Source of the DNA: Solidesulfovibrio fructosivorans JJ]
GTDB taxonomy: Bacteria > Desulfobacterota > Desulfovibrionia > Desulfovibrionales > Desulfovibrionaceae
Reading direction: 5' to 3'
DNA length: 64,000 nt
Assembly (NCBI RefSeq): GCF_000179555.1
Contig: NZ_AECZ01000019.1
Coordinates: 17,143 to 81,142 of the forward strand
The position numbers and the translations under genes were made by a program. Below the pieces are notes generated by a model. That model did no database searches. It saw only the letters and a program-made list of their open reading frames with translations, and was not told where the DNA came from. This document shows, piece by piece, positions 33,121 through 41,139 of the stretch (position 1 is the stretch's first letter; each line of letters starts with the position of its first letter).

Positions 33121-34045
33121 GGTGGGATTCCCGTGAAGGCCGAAGGATGTCCGACAAGGCGTCGGGCAAGGTTTCGAAACAAAAGCGAAAGCCGAGTTCC
33201 GTCAAACGGCCGGGCACGGCGCGCACCCCGCCCAGAAAGAGTTCCCGGGCCATTTCGCCAAGGGCCAGACGCATGACCGGCCCGGGCAGGCGCAGCCAAG
33301 CCGGGCGGGCAAGAGCCCTGCCCGCGGCGGCGGCGAACCCGTCCTGGGTGACGGCTTCCGGCGCGGCCAGGTTGAAGGGACCGGCGGCCGCTTCATGGTC
33401 GATCAGAAAGCGGATGGCCGCCACCTCGTCGGCAAGGTGAATCCAGGGCAAATACTGTCGGCCGGACCCGAGCGGACCGCCCAGGAAAAACCGAAACGGC
33501 GCAAGCATACGAGGCAACGCCCCGCCTCCCGCGCCAAGGACCACCGCCGTGCGGATGACGGCCCGGCGCAGCCCCAAAGCCTCGGCCCCGGCCGTGGACG
33601 CCTCCCAACGGCACGCCACCTCGGCCAAAAAGCCCGCTCCGGCCGGGGCATCCTCGGCGATCGGCACATCGCCCCGGTCGCCGTAATAGCCCGTGGCCGA
33701 ACCTTGAATGAGGACATCCGGAAGCGCGGGCGCGCGGGACAGGGCGTCCATGACCGCCTGTCCGGCGTCAAGGCGGCTTCCGAGGATGCGGGCCTTTCGC
33801 GTCTTGGTCCAGTAGCCCGAGGCGATGTTTTCACCGGCCAGGTTGACCAGGGCCCGGGCGCCGCCCAGCAGATGCGCCCACCCCTCTCCGGTGCGGCCGT
33901 CATAGGGAGCATAGGTGATTCCCGGAGCGGGCTTACGCCCCGAAGCCCCCCGGGAAAGCACGACAACCTCGTGCCCGTCCCGGACAAGGGACCGGGTCAG
34001 CGCCCGGCCGATAAAGCCCGTTCCGCCGGCGATCACAACCCGCAT
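33113..34045 (-). CDS. TIGR01777-type NAD-dependent epimerase/dehydratase
   Basis: A 310-aa SDR-type protein. The Rossmann start is MRVVIAGGTGFIGRALTRSL, then LVNLAGENIASGYWT, IQGSATGYYGDRGDVPIAE and the C-terminal DUF1731-like end (PAWLRLPGPVMRLALGEMA, LGFRF). These mark the TIGR01777 family (YfcH-like), whose substrate is unknown. The start at 34045 has AAGGAGG and is preferred over the frame start at 34087. It is upstream of and overlaps the HD-GYP gene. Confidence 0.9.
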   Translation of the reverse strand: MRVVIAGGTGFIGRALTRSLVRDGHEVVVLSRGASGRKPAPGITYAPYDGRTGEGWAHLLGGARALVNLAGENIASGYWTKTRKARILGSRLDAGQAVMDALSRAPALPDVLIQGSATGYYGDRGDVPIAEDAPAGAGFLAEVACRWEASTAGAEALGLRRAVIRTAVVLGAGGGALPRMLAPFRFFLGGPLGSGRQYLPWIHLADEVAAIRFLIDHEAAAGPFNLAAPEAVTQDGFAAAAGRALARPAWLRLPGPVMRLALGEMARELFLGGVRAVPGRLTELGFRFCFETLPDALSDILRPSRESHHA

Positions 34046-34128
34046 GAAGGCCTCCTTGCCGCGATTTCTCGGGAAATCCTGGCCCATTATACGAAAAGCG
34101 GCGGCAAAGGCAACCGATGCGAAGGGTT

Positions 34129-34713
34129 TTAATATGTAAAGTCAAGCTGGTAGGAAACAGGCGTGGCGGGGTCAAAGGGCCAGAAGAAAAGTCCTTTTTT
34201 GACCCAGGGCGAAACATCCAGGCGGGCCAGCGACAGCTCCAGGGTCAGCACGTACGTCTGGCCGCGTTCCAGGCGGTCCCAGGAGCCGAGGTCGATGAGG
34301 ATTTCGTTCCAGGCCTTGCGGAAAAGCGCGGACAGGTCCCGGTCCGCCATGGAGCCCTGGCCGGGCAGGCTGACGGCGAAGTCGCCGCCCTTGAGCCGGC
34401 GCAGCTCACTTTCGAAGCGCGCGTGGCTGACTTCCTTGTTCCAGACGTAATCGCGTTTGACGGCGAGTCTGGCCTTGCAGACGAGCGCCAACCGCTCGCC
34501 CTCCAAAAGCGCCTGCCGGATGTGTTCGATCCCTGTCGGCTCCACGCCGAAGCGCACCCGGATCTTCCCTTCGAAATTGTTGAGCACCAGGTTGCTCAAA
34601 AGCAATTCCTGGGCGAACGCCGTTCCCCCGGCCAGGGCCGAGGCCACGAGGACCGCCGTCAGCAAAAAGACGCATTGCCGCAGGCGGCGGTGAACGGTGT
34701 TACAAGACGGCAT
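34129..34713 (-). CDS. DUF4390-type exported protein
   Basis: A 194-aa protein with a signal-peptide-like N-terminus (VFLLTAVLVASALAGGTAFA, about 15-34). A beta-rich body follows, LLLSNLVLNNFEGKIRVRF, with SHARFESELRRLKGGDF and ending ATPVSYQLDFTY. The pattern fits DUF4390, a periplasmic family of unknown function. ATG 34713 has GGGAGAGGC. It is divergent from rlmH with a 128-bp shared upstream region. Confidence 0.75.
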   Translation of the reverse strand: MPSCNTVHRRLRQCVFLLTAVLVASALAGGTAFAQELLLSNLVLNNFEGKIRVRFGVEPTGIEHIRQALLEGERLALVCKARLAVKRDYVWNKEVSHARFESELRRLKGGDFAVSLPGQGSMADRDLSALFRKAWNEILIDLGSWDRLERGQTYVLTLELSLARLDVSPWVKKGLFFWPFDPATPVSYQLDFTY

Positions 34714-34841
34714 GCCTCTCCCTATCGGGTTGTGATACAGTGATGCGCCATTTGGCCTAATCCAAGCCGACCGCTTTGACAATAAGCGCGCCCCTGGGCT
34801 AACAGCCGGCCCACACCCGGCCGCTTCCGGGGAATGCGCCC

Positions 34842-35306
34842 ATGAAACCCGTACGCCTTTTCGTCGTCGGAGCCGCCAAGGCCCCTTATTTCCGCGATGC
34901 CGCCGCCCACTACCTGACGGCGCTACGGCGCTATCTGCCGGTCGAGGAACATGTGGTGCGCGACGCCAAGGCGTCCGACCACGAGCGGCGCAAGGCCGAG
35001 GAAGGCAAGTCCCTTTTGGCGAAGCTTTCCCCGCGCGACTTCGTGGTCGTGCTGGACGAGGGCGGCCGGTCGCTGCCCTCGCGCGAACTGGCGGCGCGGC
35101 TGGCGGCCTTTATCGAGGACCCCGGCCGGGCTCCCAGCTTCGTCGTCGGCGGCGCGTTCGGCCTCTCGCCGGAGGTGCTCGCCCGCGCCGATATGACTCT
35201 GGCCCTCGGTCCCGGCACGCTGCCCCACGAACTGGCCCGGGTGGTCCTTTACGAGCAACTCTACCGGGCGGCGGCCATCAACGCCGGCGCACCGTACCAC
35301 CACTGA
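34842..35306 (+). CDS. rlmH: 23S rRNA pseudouridine-1915 N3-methyltransferase RlmH
   Basis: SPOUT methyltransferase that modifies helix 69 of 23S rRNA. The 154-aa product shows FVVGAAKAPYFRDA at the start, FVVVLDEGGRSLPSRELA near residue 70, FVVGGAFGLSPEVL (the SAM knot) and LPHELARVVLYEQLYRAAAI, ending PYHH as is typical. Length and ending are diagnostic. A small acidic-protein gene follows after 27 bp. Confidence 0.95.
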   Translation: MKPVRLFVVGAAKAPYFRDAAAHYLTALRRYLPVEEHVVRDAKASDHERRKAEEGKSLLAKLSPRDFVVVLDEGGRSLPSRELAARLAAFIEDPGRAPSFVVGGAFGLSPEVLARADMTLALGPGTLPHELARVVLYEQLYRAAAINAGAPYHH

Positions 35307-35333
35307 CCTCTCCCAGGCAAAAGGCGGTTTCGT

Positions 35334-35564
35334 ATGCCCTTCCCCCTTCTCGACCAGACGTATCTCGACAAGTTGCGGCGCTATTTCGAATCCGGCGACC
35401 TGGCCTTCGAATTCGAAAACGCCTCGGAAGCCGACAAAGGGGAAATCCTCGATTTCCTGGAATCCCTCATGGACCTGGCCGATGTCGCCGACGCCACGGC
35501 CACGCGGCTTATTTTCAAGGACGCCTACATGGACGTCGCGGAGCCGGAAAAAAGCGACACGTGA
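35334..35564 (+). CDS. Small acidic hypothetical protein
   Basis: A 76-aa acidic protein (starts MPFPLLDQTYLDKLRRYFES, rich in Asp/Glu) that I do not recognise. No membrane segment is seen. It follows rlmH by 27 bp in the same direction. Its last 40 bases overlap the 3' end of rsmG on the other strand, so the two genes are convergent and share sequence. Only weak ribosome-binding sequence is visible. Confidence 0.6.
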   Translation: MPFPLLDQTYLDKLRRYFESGDLAFEFENASEADKGEILDFLESLMDLADVADATATRLIFKDAYMDVAEPEKSDT

Positions 35565-36223
35565 CGCGTCCTGCCGGCGACGGGGTAGCTCGCGGCAGCG
35601 GCCAGCGCCCAGCCCGGCGGCGTTTCCTCCACGGTCGTGGCCTCGCCGGTCATGGTCACAACCGCCAGGGGCTCCCGCACCAGTTCCCGGCACAGCGTCA
35701 AAAACCGCGGCCAGGGGGCGAAGGCGCGGCTTAGGCACAAGACGAACGCGCCCGGATGCCCGGCCAGGATGTCCGGCACGGTGCGCTCCACCCGCCCTTC
35801 GGCCACATGCACCCCGGAAAGATGCAGCCTTGCCGTCGCCTCGGCCAGAAACACGCAGCGTTTTTGCCGGGACTCGAGCAGGTAGTACGGTCCCCGATTG
35901 AAAAAAGCCCGCAGGCCGATGCCGGGCAGCCCCGCCCCGGCCCCGAAATCCAGGCCCAACACAAGCGCATCCCCAGGCGGCAGCACGCGTTTCGCTTCCG
36001 GACCGGCCAGAAAATCGGCCAGGTGCCAGGAGTCGGCCACGAGCGTTTCGAGCATGGTCGGCCAATCCTGCGGTCCGACCAGGTTGATCTTGCGCCGAAA
36101 GCGCGTGAGAAGTTGCAGGTAGCCGGCGAGCAGGGCCGCCTGATCCGGCGCAAGCGCCCGTCCGAGCGCCGTGGCGGCCTTGGCCACGGCGGCGGCATCG
36201 GGCATCGTATCGCTTTGCGGCAT
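35525..36223 (-). CDS. rsmG: 16S rRNA m7G527 methyltransferase RsmG
   Basis: Methylates G527 of 16S rRNA. The 232-aa product has the family N-terminal helix YLQLLTRFRRKINLVGPQ and the SAM motif LVLGLDFGAGAGLPGIGLRA, where the usual VDxGTGAG has LDFGAGAG. YYLLESRQKRCVFLAEA and FVLCLSRAFAPWPRFL follow. Its 3' end overlaps the preceding small gene on the opposite strand by 40 bases. Upstream (36224-36319) is shared with the divergent fabD. Confidence 0.9.
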   Translation of the reverse strand: MPQSDTMPDAAAVAKAATALGRALAPDQAALLAGYLQLLTRFRRKINLVGPQDWPTMLETLVADSWHLADFLAGPEAKRVLPPGDALVLGLDFGAGAGLPGIGLRAFFNRGPYYLLESRQKRCVFLAEATARLHLSGVHVAEGRVERTVPDILAGHPGAFVLCLSRAFAPWPRFLTLCRELVREPLAVVTMTGEATTVEETPPGWALAAAASYPVAGRTRHVSLFSGSATSM

Positions 36224-36319
36224 GCGTATCCCCCGTTAAATTGACCGTTGCACATTTGAGCCCATTGCTCTACCAATCGCGGCCGAAATGACGCGAAAAA
36301 TCTCTAAGGAGAGGCGAAC

Positions 36320-37270
36320 GTGAGCGCAACCGAAAACCGCCTGGCCGTGCTTTTTCCCGGCCAGGGTTCGCAGGAAAAGGGCATGGGCCGAGTCCTGGCC
36401 GAAGCTTCCGCCGACGCGGCCGAACTGTGGCGTCTGGCCGAAAAGGCCTCGGGGCTGCCCCTGCGCGAAATCTATTGGGAGGGCGACGAGGCGGCCATGG
36501 CCGACACCCGCGCCCTGCAACCGGCCATGACCGCCGTCACCCTGGGCTTGTGGCTGGCGCTGCGCGACAAACTTTCCGGCGTGGTCGGCTTTGCCGGGCA
36601 CAGCCTTGGCGAATATGCCGCCCTGGCCGCCTCGGGCATGCTCGAGGTGGCGGCGGCGCTGGAGCTTACCAGCCTGCGCGGCCGGCTCATGGCCGAGGCC
36701 GCCGGCGGCGAGGGCAAGATGGCCGCCGTGCTCAAGCTTTCCCTCGAGGCCATCGAGGACGTGGTGGCCACGGCCAAAAACGATACGGGCAAGCTGCTGG
36801 TGATCGCCAACTACAATTCCCCGGGCCAGTACGTCATCTCCGGCGAGGGGCCGGCCGTCGCGGCGGCCGCCGAGCTGGCCAAGGCGCGCAAGGGCCGGGC
36901 CATTCCCCTGGCCGTCAGCGGCGCGTTCCACAGCCCGCTTATGGCCGAGCCGGCCAAGGAGCTGGAAAAGGCCCTGCGCAAGGCCGGACTTCGCGCGCAA
37001 ACCACGGCCCCGGTCTTTTTCAACGTGACCGGCGCGGCCGAGAGCGATCCCGACAAGGCGCTCGATCTCATTTGTCGCCAGATGACCTCGCAGGTGCGCT
37101 GGATCGACACCATGACCGCCTTGCACGCGGCCGGGGCGCGCACCTTTGTCGAGCTTGGTCCCAAAACCGTCCTGACCAAGCTCGTTTCCGCCAACCTCAA
37201 AGACGCCGGCGGCGAATACGCCGCCGTGTCCGTAAGCGATCCGGCCGGCGCGGCCGCCTTGGGAGCTTGA
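36320..37270 (+). CDS. fabD: Malonyl-CoA:ACP transacylase
   Basis: Loads malonyl from CoA onto ACP for fatty-acid synthesis. The 316-aa product has the acyltransferase start AVLFPGQGSQEKGMG, nucleophile elbow GHSLGEYAALAASG (about residue 92) and the active-site His in SGAFHSPLMAEPA. GTG 36320 is preceded by AAGGAGAGGCGAAC. argS begins 3 bases after the stop, so the two genes are coupled. There are no other fab genes here. Confidence 0.93.
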   Translation: MSATENRLAVLFPGQGSQEKGMGRVLAEASADAAELWRLAEKASGLPLREIYWEGDEAAMADTRALQPAMTAVTLGLWLALRDKLSGVVGFAGHSLGEYAALAASGMLEVAAALELTSLRGRLMAEAAGGEGKMAAVLKLSLEAIEDVVATAKNDTGKLLVIANYNSPGQYVISGEGPAVAAAAELAKARKGRAIPLAVSGAFHSPLMAEPAKELEKALRKAGLRAQTTAPVFFNVTGAAESDPDKALDLICRQMTSQVRWIDTMTALHAAGARTFVELGPKTVLTKLVSANLKDAGGEYAAVSVSDPAGAAALGA

Positions 37271-37273
37271 GCC

Positions 37274-38932
37274 ATGCGGGCTACGGAGCATCTGCGCGGG
37301 CTTTTGGAAGAAGCGCTGCAAAAGCGCGGCATCGCCTGGCCGGCCAAGACCACCATCGAGGCGCCCCGGGACAAGTCCCACGGCGACCTGGCCACCAACG
37401 TGGCCATGATGGCGACCAAGGCGGCCAAGATGCCGCCCCGCCAACTGGCCGGGGAACTGCGCGAGGAACTGCTGGCGGCAAGCCCCGATCTGGCCGACGT
37501 GGCCGTCGCCGGACCGGGCTTTATTAACGTCACCTTCACGCCGGGCTTCTGGCAACGCACCGTCCTCGACGTGGCGGGGAGCGGCGATCGTTACGGCCGC
37601 CTCAATATCGGCGAGGGGACGAGAATCCAGGTCGAATTCGTTTCGGCCAACCCGACCGGCCCCCTGCACATCGGCCATGGCCGGGGCGCGGCCGTGGGCG
37701 ACAGTCTGGCCCGGGTGCTTCGCGCGGCCGGATTCGCCGTCGAGACCGAGTATTATATTAATGATGCCGGCCGCCAGATGCGCATCCTCGGCCAGTCCAT
37801 CCTCTACCGCTGCCGGGAGCTGGCCGGAAAGGACGTGACCGAGCCCGAGGATTACTACCGGGGCGACTACGTCAAGGAGCTGGCCAGGGAACTGCTCGAC
37901 CGCGAGGGCGAAGGCCTCCTCGACCTGCCCGAGGACAAGGCCACCGACATCTGCCGCCTGTACGGCGAAAAAGAGATCCTGGACGGCATCAAGAAGGATT
38001 TGCGGGAATTCCGGGTTGGCCACGACGTCTGGTTTCCCGAATCCAAACTTTTTGCCGCCGGGGCCGTGGCCCGCACCTTCGACGACCTGCGGGCGAAAAA
38101 CCTCGCCTACGACAAGGACGGGGCCCTGTGGTTCGCCACCACCAACTTCGGCGACGACAAGGACCGCGTGCTGGTCAAATCCGGCGGCGACCTCACCTAT
38201 TTCGCCTCGGACATCGCCTACCACGACGACAAGTTCCGCCGGGGCTTCGACGTGGTGGTGGACATCTGGGGCGCGGACCATCACGGCTACGTGCCGCGCA
38301 TGAAGGCCTGCGTGGCCGCCTTGGGCCGCGATCCCGAAACGAGCCTCAAGGTCATCCTGGTCCAACTCGTCAACCTGCTCAAAGGCGGCGAGCAGATCGC
38401 CATGTCCACAAGGGCCGGCAAGTTCGAAACGCTCGCCGACGTGGTGGCCGAGGTCGGGGCCGACGCGGCCCGGTTCATGTTCCTGTCGCGCAAATCGGAC
38501 AGCCACCTGGACTTCGACCTGGACGCCGTGAAAGAAAAGTCGATGGACAATCCGGTCTACTATGTCCAATATGCCCATGCCAGGGTCAAATCGCTTTTCG
38601 CCAAGGCGGCCGAGCGCGGCGTGACGCCCCGGGAGGCTACGCCGGAACTGCTTAGCAAGCTCGATACGCCCGAGGACCTGGAACTTTTAAAGCTCCTCGA
38701 ACAGTATCCCGACACCGTGGCCTCGGCGGCCCGGACCTTCGCGCCGCATCTGGTCAGCTTTTACCTGCGCGACCTGGCCGGCCAGTTGCACCGCTACTAC
38801 ACGGTCAACCCGGTCCTGGCTTCCGGGGATGCGGAGCTGACCGTGGCGCGGCTGGCCCTGCTCGATGCCGTGGCCACGGTGGTGCGAAACGGGCTCGATC
38901 TCCTCGGCGTGTCGGCCCCGGACAAAATGTAG
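37274..38932 (+). CDS. argS: Arginyl-tRNA synthetase
   Basis: Class I aminoacyl-tRNA synthetase, 552 aa. The HIGH motif is in SANPTGPLHIGHGRGAAVGD (about residue 130). The KMSK position reads AMSTRAGKFETLADV, the standard ArgRS variant. The N-terminal tRNA-binding extension starts MRATEHLRGLLEEAL. The anticodon-binding domain ends HRYYTVNPVLASGD. It is translated directly after fabD. Confidence 0.96.
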   Translation: MRATEHLRGLLEEALQKRGIAWPAKTTIEAPRDKSHGDLATNVAMMATKAAKMPPRQLAGELREELLAASPDLADVAVAGPGFINVTFTPGFWQRTVLDVAGSGDRYGRLNIGEGTRIQVEFVSANPTGPLHIGHGRGAAVGDSLARVLRAAGFAVETEYYINDAGRQMRILGQSILYRCRELAGKDVTEPEDYYRGDYVKELARELLDREGEGLLDLPEDKATDICRLYGEKEILDGIKKDLREFRVGHDVWFPESKLFAAGAVARTFDDLRAKNLAYDKDGALWFATTNFGDDKDRVLVKSGGDLTYFASDIAYHDDKFRRGFDVVVDIWGADHHGYVPRMKACVAALGRDPETSLKVILVQLVNLLKGGEQIAMSTRAGKFETLADVVAEVGADAARFMFLSRKSDSHLDFDLDAVKEKSMDNPVYYVQYAHARVKSLFAKAAERGVTPREATPELLSKLDTPEDLELLKLLEQYPDTVASAARTFAPHLVSFYLRDLAGQLHRYYTVNPVLASGDAELTVARLALLDAVATVVRNGLDLLGVSAPDKM

Positions 38933-38985
38933 GCGATGATTGACGCCAGGCTACGGCGGCGTCTTCGGTCAAGGAACCGCATCTC

Positions 38986-39777
38986 ATGAAGCTGCTCAAC
39001 AGATTAAGCGTCACCCAGGAACGCGGCGGCCCGCGCAAATTCTCCTTCGAGATGAGCATGTCCGGCCTTATTTCCGTCGGCATCGTGGTCGTGCTCGGCA
39101 TGTGCTGGGTGTTCATCCTCGGCATCCTGGTCGGACGGGGCTACCGCCCGGAAGCGGCCGTGCCCCAGATCGCCCAGATGATGCCCACCACCGAAACCGC
39201 CCAGCCGGAAGGAGCGAAACCCGCCGAACCGCCCAAGGTGCTCAAGCCCGAGGAACTCCAGTTCATGGACGGGCTGCAGGGCAAGGACGGCACGGTGGTG
39301 GCGGACTCCACCCAGAAATCCCCGGCTGACGGAAAAAAGGCGGCCGGCCTCCAGGGCCATGACCTGCCCGACGCCAAGACCGTGCCCATGGGGACCGCCA
39401 CGGCGGCCACGTCCATTCCCGCGCCGCCCCCGGTTCCCGCGGCGGCCAAGGTCGTGCCGCCCGCGCCGCCGCGGGTCAAGGCGGAGCCGGCCAAGGCCAA
39501 AACCAAGGCCGAACGCGCCGCCACCGACAAGAAGGAGTCCGGCCGGTTCGCCGCCACCTACCAGGTGGCCTCCTTCAAGACCAAGGAGCAGGCGGACACC
39601 ATGATCAAGGAACTTTCCCGCAAAGGCCTGTCGGCCTCCCTTCGTGAGGGATCGGCCGGCAATCGCAAGCTTTTTCGGGTGGATGTACGGCTCAAAGGGA
39701 CCGAGTCGGAAATCGCCGCCGAGCTCAAGCGCACAGGCGAAAAAGGTCCTATACTTCTCGGCAAAAAACCCTTATGA
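38986..39777 (+). CDS. SPOR-domain membrane protein
   Basis: A 263-aa protein with a short cytoplasmic start, one membrane segment (about residues 24-46, GLISVGIVVVLGMCWVFILG) and a long Pro/Ala/Lys linker (about 60-180). The C-terminal SPOR domain starts about FAATYQVASFKTKEQADTMI and ends TGEKGPILLGKKPL. SPOR domains bind denuded peptidoglycan at the septum, so a cell-division-linked role is likely. It follows argS by 53 bp. Confidence 0.85.
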   Translation: MKLLNRLSVTQERGGPRKFSFEMSMSGLISVGIVVVLGMCWVFILGILVGRGYRPEAAVPQIAQMMPTTETAQPEGAKPAEPPKVLKPEELQFMDGLQGKDGTVVADSTQKSPADGKKAAGLQGHDLPDAKTVPMGTATAATSIPAPPPVPAAAKVVPPAPPRVKAEPAKAKTKAERAATDKKESGRFAATYQVASFKTKEQADTMIKELSRKGLSASLREGSAGNRKLFRVDVRLKGTESEIAAELKRTGEKGPILLGKKPL

Positions 39778-39821
39778 GGATTGCCCGCTTTCGCGGCAAA
39801 ACAGATTAAAGAGGACCGCCC

Positions 39822-40376
39822 ATGATCCCAGGCTCTTTCGTCCCCACCAAGGCGTTTTTCACCAAAGGTGTCGGCCGCCACAAAAACAAGCTGCAATCTT
39901 TCGAGCTTGCCCTGCGTGAAGCCGGTATCGAAAAACTCAATCTGGTCTATGTGTCGAGTATTTATCCGCCGCACTGCCAGTTGATCACCTTGGACGAAGG
40001 CGTCAAACTGCTCAATCCCGGCCAGATCACCTTTTGCGTCATGGCCAGAAACGCCACCGACGAGAAGAACCGCCTCGTCGGCTCGGCCGTCGGCATGGCC
40101 TTCCCCGCCGACAAATCCAACTACGGCTACATCTCCGAGCACACCGCCTTCGGCGCGGAGGAGCAGGAAATCGGCGACTTCGCCGAGGACCTCGCCTCCA
40201 CCATGCTCGCCACCACGCTCGGCATCGACTTCGATCCGGAGACCGCCTACGACGAGCGCCGCCAGATTTACCTCATGAGCGGCAAGATCATCGATTCGGC
40301 CTCCATGCCCTGTGTGACCACCGGCGACTCCGGCATGTGGACCACGACCATCTCGGCGGTGGTGTTCATTCCCTAA
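39822..40376 (+). CDS. Pyruvoyl-dependent arginine decarboxylase
   Basis: Decarboxylates arginine to agmatine, the entry to polyamine synthesis. The 184-aa proenzyme has the self-cleavage Ser-Ser pair at residues 45-46 ([14 protein letters not shown]), where the alpha-chain pyruvoyl group forms. [18 protein letters not shown] and the C-terminal [11 protein letters not shown] also fit the family. It is the bacterial PvlArgDC type rather than the PLP type. Its nearest neighbours are a SPOR protein and nth, not polyamine genes. Confidence 0.92.
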   Translation: MIPGSFVPTKAFFTKGVGRHKNKLQSFELALREAGIEKLNLVYVSSIYPPHCQLITLDEGVKLLNPGQITFCVMARNATDEKNRLVGSAVGMAFPADKSNYGYISEHTAFGAEEQEIGDFAEDLASTMLATTLGIDFDPETAYDERRQIYLMSGKIIDSASMPCVTTGDSGMWTTTISAVVFIP

Positions 40377-40441
40377 CCCATGCGTTCCCTGGGACTTCAT
40401 CCCTTCGGACCGGCGGCCGCGCCTTCGCTGGAGATCCAGTG

Positions 40442-41074
40442 ATGGACACGGCCGCCCGGGCCCGGGAAATCATCCGCCGGCTGCGCCCCCTCTACCCCGA
40501 CCTGACGCCGGCCCTCCACTACGTCAGCGCCTACCAGTTGCTCGTGGCCACGGTCCTGGCCGCCCAATGCACGGACGCCCGCGTCAATCTGGTCACCCCG
40601 GCCTTTTTCGACCGTTGGCCCGATCCGGCCGCCCTGGCCCGGGCCGATGTGGCCACTGTGGAAGAAGTCGTGCGTTCCACCGGCTTTTTCCGCCAGAAGG
40701 CCAAGAACCTGGTGGCTGCGGCGGGGCGTATGGTCGAGCACTACGGCGGAGCCGTTCCCGACACCATGGAGGCCCTGACCTCGCTTCCGGGCGTTGCCCG
40801 CAAGACCGCCAACATCGTGCTCTCCAACGCCCTGGGCAAACACGAGGGCATCGCCGTGGACACCCACGTCCGCCGGCTGTCCTTTCGCCTGGGCTTGACG
40901 TCCTCGGACAACCCGATCATCATTGAAAAAGATATGATGCCGCTTTTCGACCGCAAGGATTGGGGGGACGTCAACCACCTGCTCGTCCTGCACGGCCGGG
41001 CGGTGTGCAAGGCCCGCAAACCGCTTTGCGACACCTGTGTCCTGGATGCCATCTGCCCCAAAAAAGGACTTTGA
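40442..41074 (+). CDS. nth: Endonuclease III
   Basis: DNA glycosylase/AP lyase for oxidised pyrimidines, 210 aa. The helix-hairpin-helix LTSLPGVARKTANIVLSNA (catalytic Lys) and the catalytic Asp in IAVDTHVRRLS are present. A 4Fe-4S cluster motif is seen at the end: CKARKPLCDTCVLDAICP (Cys spacing 6, 2, 5). The ATG at 40442 fits the normal N-terminus. The gene is preceded by the pyruvoyl decarboxylase and followed by the membrane spermidine-synthase-like gene. Confidence 0.95.
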   Translation: MDTAARAREIIRRLRPLYPDLTPALHYVSAYQLLVATVLAAQCTDARVNLVTPAFFDRWPDPAALARADVATVEEVVRSTGFFRQKAKNLVAAAGRMVEHYGGAVPDTMEALTSLPGVARKTANIVLSNALGKHEGIAVDTHVRRLSFRLGLTSSDNPIIIEKDMMPLFDRKDWGDVNHLLVLHGRAVCKARKPLCDTCVLDAICPKKGL

Positions 41075-41139
41075 CCCAACGCGTCCACTCGCCGCCGCCC
41101 CCTTTCGCGCCTGCGGGAAGTGACGTTTGAGGCGCAAAC

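Noticed and set aside
36236..38578. A 780-codon minus-strand frame opposite fabD and argS
   Set aside because: Antisense shadow; fabD and argS motifs are complete on the plus strand.
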